Source: Paralichthys olivaceus
Taxonomy: Eukaryota > Chordata > Actinopteri > Pleuronectiformes > Paralichthyidae
Assembly (NCBI RefSeq): GCF_024713975.1
Contig: NC_091116.1
Coordinates: forward strand, 12,058,986 to 12,122,985
DNA: 64,000 nt
Direction of reading: 5' to 3'
Below the pieces are notes generated by a model, which had not been told where the DNA came from, did not search any database, and saw nothing but the letters and a program-made list of their open reading frames with translations. This document shows, one piece after another, positions 61,801 to 64,000 of the stretch. The position numbers were made by a program, and so were the translations under genes. Positions within the stretch are counted from its first letter, which is position 1, and every line of letters starts with the position of its first letter.

Positions 61801-62339
61801 GTTCCATTTCTTTCTCGTGAAATCATCTTCTCTGCAGAAACAACCGAAACACACGACAGCACCTGGACACGTGCAGACTGTGCTGATCTGGAGTCAGACA
61901 TGTAGAAGCATGAGGTTGATCCTCTTCTGTAGGTGAGGGCTTCTGGCCTGAGGCTGGAATCAGGTGAGTGACCTGTCGGTTGGTTCAAAGTCAAGTCAGT
62001 CACAACTACAACAACTCTGCGTCTGTGTATTTTCAAAATAAGACTCTGCAAAACCTCTTTCCCTCTCAGTTCGTCCACCTGTTTGGTTTTAGTGTTGTTT
62101 CTTATTTACGTTTCGCTCCATACACACAAATACTTCAAACCGAATATTTATTAGTATATTATTACAATATTTGTACACGGACAGCCTTCGACGGTGGTGC
62201 GCGCGCACACCGTCAGAGATGGAGGATTTGTCAAGAGAAAGAAGGAAGCAGCAAAAAACGGAAATCAGGGGCTGTGACCTTCAAAATTAAACATACTATG
62301 TAACATTCCCACAATAAACAAAAGATAAAACTTTATTGA

Positions 62340-62362
62340 CCCCCCCCCCCCCCCCCCCCCCC
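62340..62362. repeat. Poly-C run (23 C)
   Basis: The longest homopolymer in the window, about 1 kb upstream of nalf1. It is an i-motif/G-quadruplex candidate, and its true length may be misread. Confidence 0.9.
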
Positions 62363-62929
62363 TTTAAACTGAAAATCTAATTGTGCACATTAGTGTCCTC
62401 CTGCAAATTATCTGCAATTATATTATCTCTTATTGTGAGAAATCACTCATTTATGTATACTCTCATACCATTTTATATTATTATATCATGTTATATAATT
62501 GTGAATATAAACCTATGTATATATGTACATTTATGCTTGATATAATTATGTCTTTCTAGTATATTATGGTGAATTTAGACTCATAAACTATATATTAAAC
62601 CTGCCTATATAACAGTATGATATGTTTATTTAGTATTCAACATGTAAAACGATTATTGTGAAAAGTCACCCATTTATATCATTGCACATCATCTTATATT
62701 CATTTTATATTGCAAAGTATAGTGAATCTATTCCAATATATAGAGTTATACTTACATCTGTATATAATTCCACTACATATACTGTACAGCTATTTAGTAT
62801 GCTATGAATTTACACATACGTATTCATTAATAAATAAATCAGAGCAGGCTTATAGTTTGTGATAACCAGGAGAGAACCTGGTTTTCACACGAGGCTACAA
62901 AATGCTCCCTGCGCTCTTTATTGTGAAGG

Positions 62930-63427
62930 CGCGCACCGGAAGCGCAGCGGGTTATTTTCCGCCGGCCTGACACAGCTTCCTGCGAACACACGGTTCCTGG
63001 GCGAACATGGTGGCAAATTGACAACGGCGTCGATATGAGGACGGTGAGGGCTTGAAGACGAGAGGAGGTCCGTCACAGGCTGCGGGCCCACCCGCCGACA
63101 CCACAGGAGAACCGCTTCGCCATGTTGGAGGAGGGCAGCGCACGACAGAGGCCGGGGGAAACGTAAAGGCGTCGGGGAGTGTTTGTGAAAACGACGCGCA
63201 GAGGAGGACAGCGGCTTCACCGGTCAGCCATGGAGGATGCGGCCCGTGGTCGCCAGCGCCTGATTCCCCATCCGAGCCCCGCTCCTTTTCATGGGAATTA
63301 CCGGTGATCGCGAAGGCCAGCCGGGACTACCCACCGCCCGACACCCGAGGGGAGGCAAACGCGGAGCGGACCCCACGTCAATGACTGTTGCGGCAGAGGA
63401 GCCCCCACGGTGGCCGGTTCCCAAAAT
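62930..63427 (+). promoter_or_regulatory. nalf1: nalf1 CpG-rich promoter / 5'UTR with upstream ORFs
   Basis: GC- and CpG-rich DNA in sharp contrast with the AT-rich DNA before it. Several upstream ATGs open short frames: a 26-codon one at 63230-63307, and a 46-codon one at 63291-63431 whose TGA overlaps the nalf1 ATG. The transcription start cannot be placed from sequence. Confidence 0.6.
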
Positions 63428-63431
63428 ATGA
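63291..63431 (+). other. 46-codon upstream ORF overlapping the nalf1 start
   Basis: ATG at 63291, then 46 sense codons and TGA at 63429-63431. The stop shares two bases with the nalf1 start codon at 63428-63430 (ATGA). Such an arrangement typically dampens translation of the main frame or makes it depend on leaky scanning or reinitiation. The encoded peptide is basic and Pro/Gly/Arg-rich with no known domain. Confidence 0.6.
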
Positions 63432-64000
63432 CCAGGGGTGCTGGGACGTGTTGGCAGCAAGAAGATGACGACGGCTTCCAAATCTGGCTAGAGCCCCCCC
63501 GAGACAACCAAAAGCCATTCACCGACTCAGAGAGGGCGCAGCGATGGCGACTGTCCTTGGCATCCCTGTTGTTCCTCACCATCCTGCTCTCTGATCACCT
63601 GTGGTTCTGCGCCGAGGCCAAACTGGCCCGCACCCGGGACAAGTTCTCCTCCTCCGTGCGCCTCTCCCCCCAGACCCACTCAGCACACCCCAGCCTCAGA
63701 GGAAACCCAGATGCTATTTTTATAGGAAACTCCACCAAACATTTGTGGCGCCTCGAAACTTGCCACCGGGATAGTTTATCTAAGAACTGCTTCGCCTTCG
63801 CGGACGCCGACCATCTGTGCAGGGGCCTTTCCGACCAAGAGGGGACGCGGGCGGCTGTAAATATGAGCGATTTGTACCTTTCCTTTTGTAACTCCTACTC
63901 GCTGCTGGACCTGTTCTACGGCTCGACGAGTCCGGACAACCTGAACTGCAGCCTCGACGTGCTCGGCGACGGCGACACGACCCGGTGCAGCCTGTGCGTG
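63428..64000 (+). CDS. nalf1: NALCN channel auxiliary factor 1 (FAM155A), first exon, partial
   Basis: The frame is open from ATG 63428 to the window end (191 codons seen). The opening [24 protein letters not shown] (29-49) and [14 protein letters not shown] (53-66) match human FAM155A from memory. The product is a membrane subunit of the NALCN sodium-leak channel complex, needed for its surface function together with UNC79/UNC80. A hydrophobic segment at about 43-60 is followed by a cysteine-rich extracellular part; Cys are seen at 112, 121, 131, 154, 174, 187 and 190. Sequons are at 101, 145 and 173. The long polyglutamine tract of the human protein after this hydrophobic segment is absent. 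Lying downstream of lig4 on the same strand matches human gene order. Confidence 0.93.
   Translation, partial: MTRGAGTCWQQEDDDGFQIWLEPPRDNQKPFTDSERAQRWRLSLASLLFLTILLSDHLWFCAEAKLARTRDKFSSSVRLSPQTHSAHPSLRGNPDAIFIGNSTKHLWRLETCHRDSLSKNCFAFADADHLCRGLSDQEGTRAAVNMSDLYLSFCNSYSLLDLFYGSTSPDNLNCSLDVLGDGDTTRCSLCV

Larger units (their letters stand above)
60392..62929. other. Spacer between lig4 and nalf1
   Basis: Mostly non-coding. It contains a possible minus-strand exon at 61443-61593, a weak dispersed-repeat copy at about 61640-61800, a 23-base poly-C run at 62340-62362 and AT-rich DNA at 62400-62840. The plus-strand open frame at 60985-61284 has no recognisable content. Confidence 0.5.

Overview
This 64 kb window is nuclear DNA from a bony fish, almost certainly a teleost. 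The evidence is intron-split vertebrate genes with short introns (many 70-500 bp), dense CA/GT microsatellites, dispersed repeats of a kind common in fish, and proteins that align end to end, from memory, with human orthologues but with fish-like substitutions. No prokaryotic or viral system was found, and nothing qualifies as a wholly new biological system. The noteworthy points are gene-structure differences, a synteny junction and several non-coding structures.

Layout. 1-4100: 5' side of b3galt1 (non-coding, possible 5'UTR exons, a tRNA-like SINE fragment, a purine-rich tract). 4101-5087 (+): b3galt1, one coding exon, 328 residues. 5088-16866: gene-free DNA (b3galt1 3'UTR, then repeats and nothing else recognisable). 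16867-27435 (-): abcb11, the bile salt export pump; 28 coding exons could be placed with matching splice sites and phases, giving an intact 1356-residue protein. 27436-36240: AT-rich spacer with a candidate inverted-repeat element, a 38-bp minisatellite array and, next to the irs2 promoter, a 20-bp minisatellite carrying octamer motifs. 36241-43965 (+): irs2 in three coding exons (1041 residues), with a 3'UTR to about 46.26 kb. 46.3-57.5 kb: gene-free, with a duplicated ~0.4 kb segment and many microsatellites. 57516-60346 (+): lig4 in two coding exons (910 residues). 60.4-63.4 kb: spacer with a possible unrecognised minus-strand exon. 63428-64000 (+): first coding exon of nalf1 (FAM155A), cut by the window end.

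The genes are not an operon and act in separate processes: Golgi glycosylation (b3galt1), hepatic bile salt export (abcb11), insulin/IGF signalling (irs2), non-homologous end joining (lig4) and the NALCN sodium-leak channel complex (nalf1). They do fall into two synteny blocks. From memory, human B3GALT1-ABCB11 lie together at 2q24-q31 and IRS2-LIG4-FAM155A at 13q33-q34. Relative gene orientations are kept within each block, so the 27.4-36.2 kb spacer joins two ancestral segments. MYO16, TNFSF13B and ABHD13, which lie between human IRS2 and LIG4, were not seen here.
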